Positions 62,677 to 64,000 of a stretch of 64,000 bases of DNA are shown here, piece after piece (position 1 is the stretch's first letter; every line of letters begins with the position of its first letter). The notes below the pieces were generated by a model, which did no database searches, was not told where the DNA came from, and was given only the letters and a program-made list of their open reading frames with translations. The DNA comes from Photorhabdus laumondii subsp. laumondii (GTDB taxonomy: Bacteria; Pseudomonadota; Gammaproteobacteria; Enterobacterales; Enterobacteriaceae): positions 310,001 to 374,000 of the forward strand of contig NZ_CP024901.1 of assembly GCF_003343245.1 (NCBI RefSeq). The letters run 5' to 3'. A program made the translations under genes and the position numbers.

Positions 62677-64000
62677 TATTTTCCTCCGCACTTTCTGATT
62701 TTAACTTGATTATCAGTGAGTTTGAGTCTCGTATCATAATCAAGATGTTCTAATATGGCATATGGGTTTTTACCGGCATACAGAATATTATTCAATTTCA
62801 ACTTTCCTTCATGAGTATATTCTAATCTAGAAGGTGAGCGGATATTTCCTCTTTCCCCTGGATCTATTTTGAAAATAATCGCATAGTCTCCTCGTCCTAT
62901 ATGATTGGGGTTGTTTATCAATAAATCTCTCATTACATCTTTTGGAGACATTAGTACATCCGTTATATAAACTTTTCCACTGACGTTTGGATGAAGAACA
63001 CCGCTCTTCATAATGCCGTCAAAACCCGCTTTATTTGTATAGTGAATAAATACATTTTCACCAGCAAGCCCTAGAGGGTCAATAAATTTCGTGGGATTTT
63101 GCACATAGCGATAGGTATTCTCACCACCCCAGAGGCCAGTTGGATCAGGGCTGAGGTAGCACGTCGCTTCCGGCAAATAATAGCGAAATCGGTTATAAAA
63201 TAAACCACTTTCTTCATCAAAAAGTTGCCCCGCAAATCTCAGGCCCGGGTCCAGCTGCGGGTTTTCGCCGTATCCGCCCAGCCGCAGCCCGTACAGGGAC
63301 TGCTTCGGTCGTCGCCACACCCGTTTGCCTGCCGGGTCGAACAGCGCCAGCGGCTCGCCGGTCGGGGCGCTGACCGCATACTGGGTCTGCACCTCCCCGG
63401 CCATCAGCTCCACCCGGTTATCCAGATTAAGCGTAAACGCCTGCGTCTGCTGCGCCACCAGTTCCCAGCCGTCAAACACCAGATGGCGGATCATTTTCAG
63501 CCGGCCGTGCTGATATTCGCGGATTTCCGCCGGCACATTCCCATCCCACAGATAGGTGGTCAGCTTACCGCTCTGGATACACCGTTTTTCTGTCCGCCGT
63601 CCGAAGGCGTCATAGCGATATTCCCACGGTATCCCGTCCGGGGTGATAAGCCCGGTCAGCTGATTCTGGCTGTTCCACCGGTATTTCGTCAGCGCCAGCC
63701 GGCACCCTTCCGCTAAAAACTGTTTCTCCTGCATGCGGCCGGCCCGGTCGTAAACAAACCGGTGCGAGCCCACCCAGTTCAGGCGATGGCCCTCCTGATA
63801 GAGGGTTTCCCCCATAATCTCCTGCACCCCGTCAAACCGTCTTGACGGGTACCCCGTTTCATCATACTGATAATGCTCGCGCAGTGTCCGGCCCTCCCCC
63901 ACCGAAATCACCTGGCCGTTGCCGTTGAGGAGATAATTGACCTGCTGCCCGTCATCACTGGCGGCGGTCAGATTCAGCGCGGTATCGTATTCATACCGGC
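62676..64000 (-). CDS. Rhs-family protein with HYD1-like ADP-ribosyltransferase tip (5' end outside window)
   Basis: About 440 C-terminal residues are visible; the gene continues past the right edge. YD-repeat shell sequence (YDETGYPSRRFDG, YDRAGRMQEKQFL, YRYDAFGRRTEKR) is followed by the hyperconserved end LRFAGQLFDEESGLFYN, YLSPDPTGLWGG and [10 protein letters not shown]. After this site, where the tip is cleaved off, about 130 residues form the toxin. It starts FIHYTNKAGFDGIMKSG with YITDVLMSP, a pattern like the HYD1-type ART toxins. GC content drops sharply from shell to tip, as usual for exchanged tips. Immunity follows immediately. Delivery is probably by a type VI system. Confidence 0.88.
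   Translation of the reverse strand, partial: RYEYDTALNLTAASDDGQQVNYLLNGNGQVISVGEGRTLREHYQYDETGYPSRRFDGVQEIMGETLYQEGHRLNWVGSHRFVYDRAGRMQEKQFLAEGCRLALTKYRWNSQNQLTGLITPDGIPWEYRYDAFGRRTEKRCIQSGKLTTYLWDGNVPAEIREYQHGRLKMIRHLVFDGWELVAQQTQAFTLNLDNRVELMAGEVQTQYAVSAPTGEPLALFDPAGKRVWRRPKQSLYGLRLGGYGENPQLDPGLRFAGQLFDEESGLFYNRFRYYLPEATCYLSPDPTGLWGGENTYRYVQNPTKFIDPLGLAGENVFIHYTNKAGFDGIMKSGVLHPNVSGKVYITDVLMSPKDVMRDLLINNPNHIGRGDYAIIFKIDPGERGNIRSPSRLEYTHEGKLKLNNILYAGKNPYAILEHLDYDTRLKLTDNQVKIRKCGGK

Overview
The window looks like a Photorhabdus chromosome (Morganellaceae), or a very close relative. The support is gene content: a glyQS - tRNA-Pro - dppABCDF - hmsP - yhjJ - yhjD backbone in enterobacterial style, two ERIC-type palindromes, a cyclodipeptide synthase, a ShlA/PhlA-type two-partner hemolysin, a PixA-like inclusion-body protein, a LuxR solo and a large Rhs orphan-tip region. 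No rRNA gene and no CRISPR array were seen.

Layout. 1-3.6 kb: glyQ, glyS, a RelB/DinJ antitoxin remnant and tRNA-Pro(UGG). 3.6-7.4 kb: an insertion next to the tRNA that carries a cytochrome P450 and a tRNA-dependent cyclodipeptide synthase (both on the minus strand), then a small gene and a DMT-type transporter (plus strand). 7.4-17.7 kb: conserved core with the dppABCDF dipeptide importer, an HmsP/PdeK-type membrane domain without its catalytic half, the inactive M16 homologue YhjJ, a 4-oxalocrotonate tautomerase and YhjD. 17.7-35 kb: accessory DNA with an IS630 element, a 464-residue toxin-like protein, an IS200 element whose end palindrome is interrupted by an IS10-like element, a TpsB/TpsA hemolysin pair, a PixA-like gene, an IS1634 element and a LuxR solo.

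35-64 kb is the most unusual part. It is a graveyard and store of Rhs toxin tips and immunity genes, nearly all read on the minus strand. It is fed from a real rhs gene that enters at the right edge with a HYD1-like ADP-ribosyltransferase tip and its immunity gene. Downstream of it lie about ten cassettes made of a broken toxin tip (several still fused to a scrap of Rhs core), an intact immunity gene, and a terminator with a shared sequence. One cassette occurs four times (one intact immunity gene, three decayed), and a second immunity gene occurs twice almost unchanged. A 105-bp MITE-like element with TA target duplication occurs three times. A type VI secretion remnant (TssA-like, TssM, VasL-like) sits in the middle. 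It is cut at its downstream end by an IS50-like element and at its upstream end by an apparently complete Dcm-Vsr-MvaI/BcnI restriction-modification island. A perfect 15-bp palindrome overlaps the likely promoter of that island.

How the parts relate. The dpp genes form one import operon. The synthase and P450 are likely successive enzymes of one modified-diketopiperazine pathway. TpsB exports TpsA. In the Rhs region the immunity genes have mostly stayed open while their toxins decayed, as expected if immunity against sibling strains remains useful. Repeated core scraps, cassette copies, IS630 copies and terminators provide homology for shuffling.
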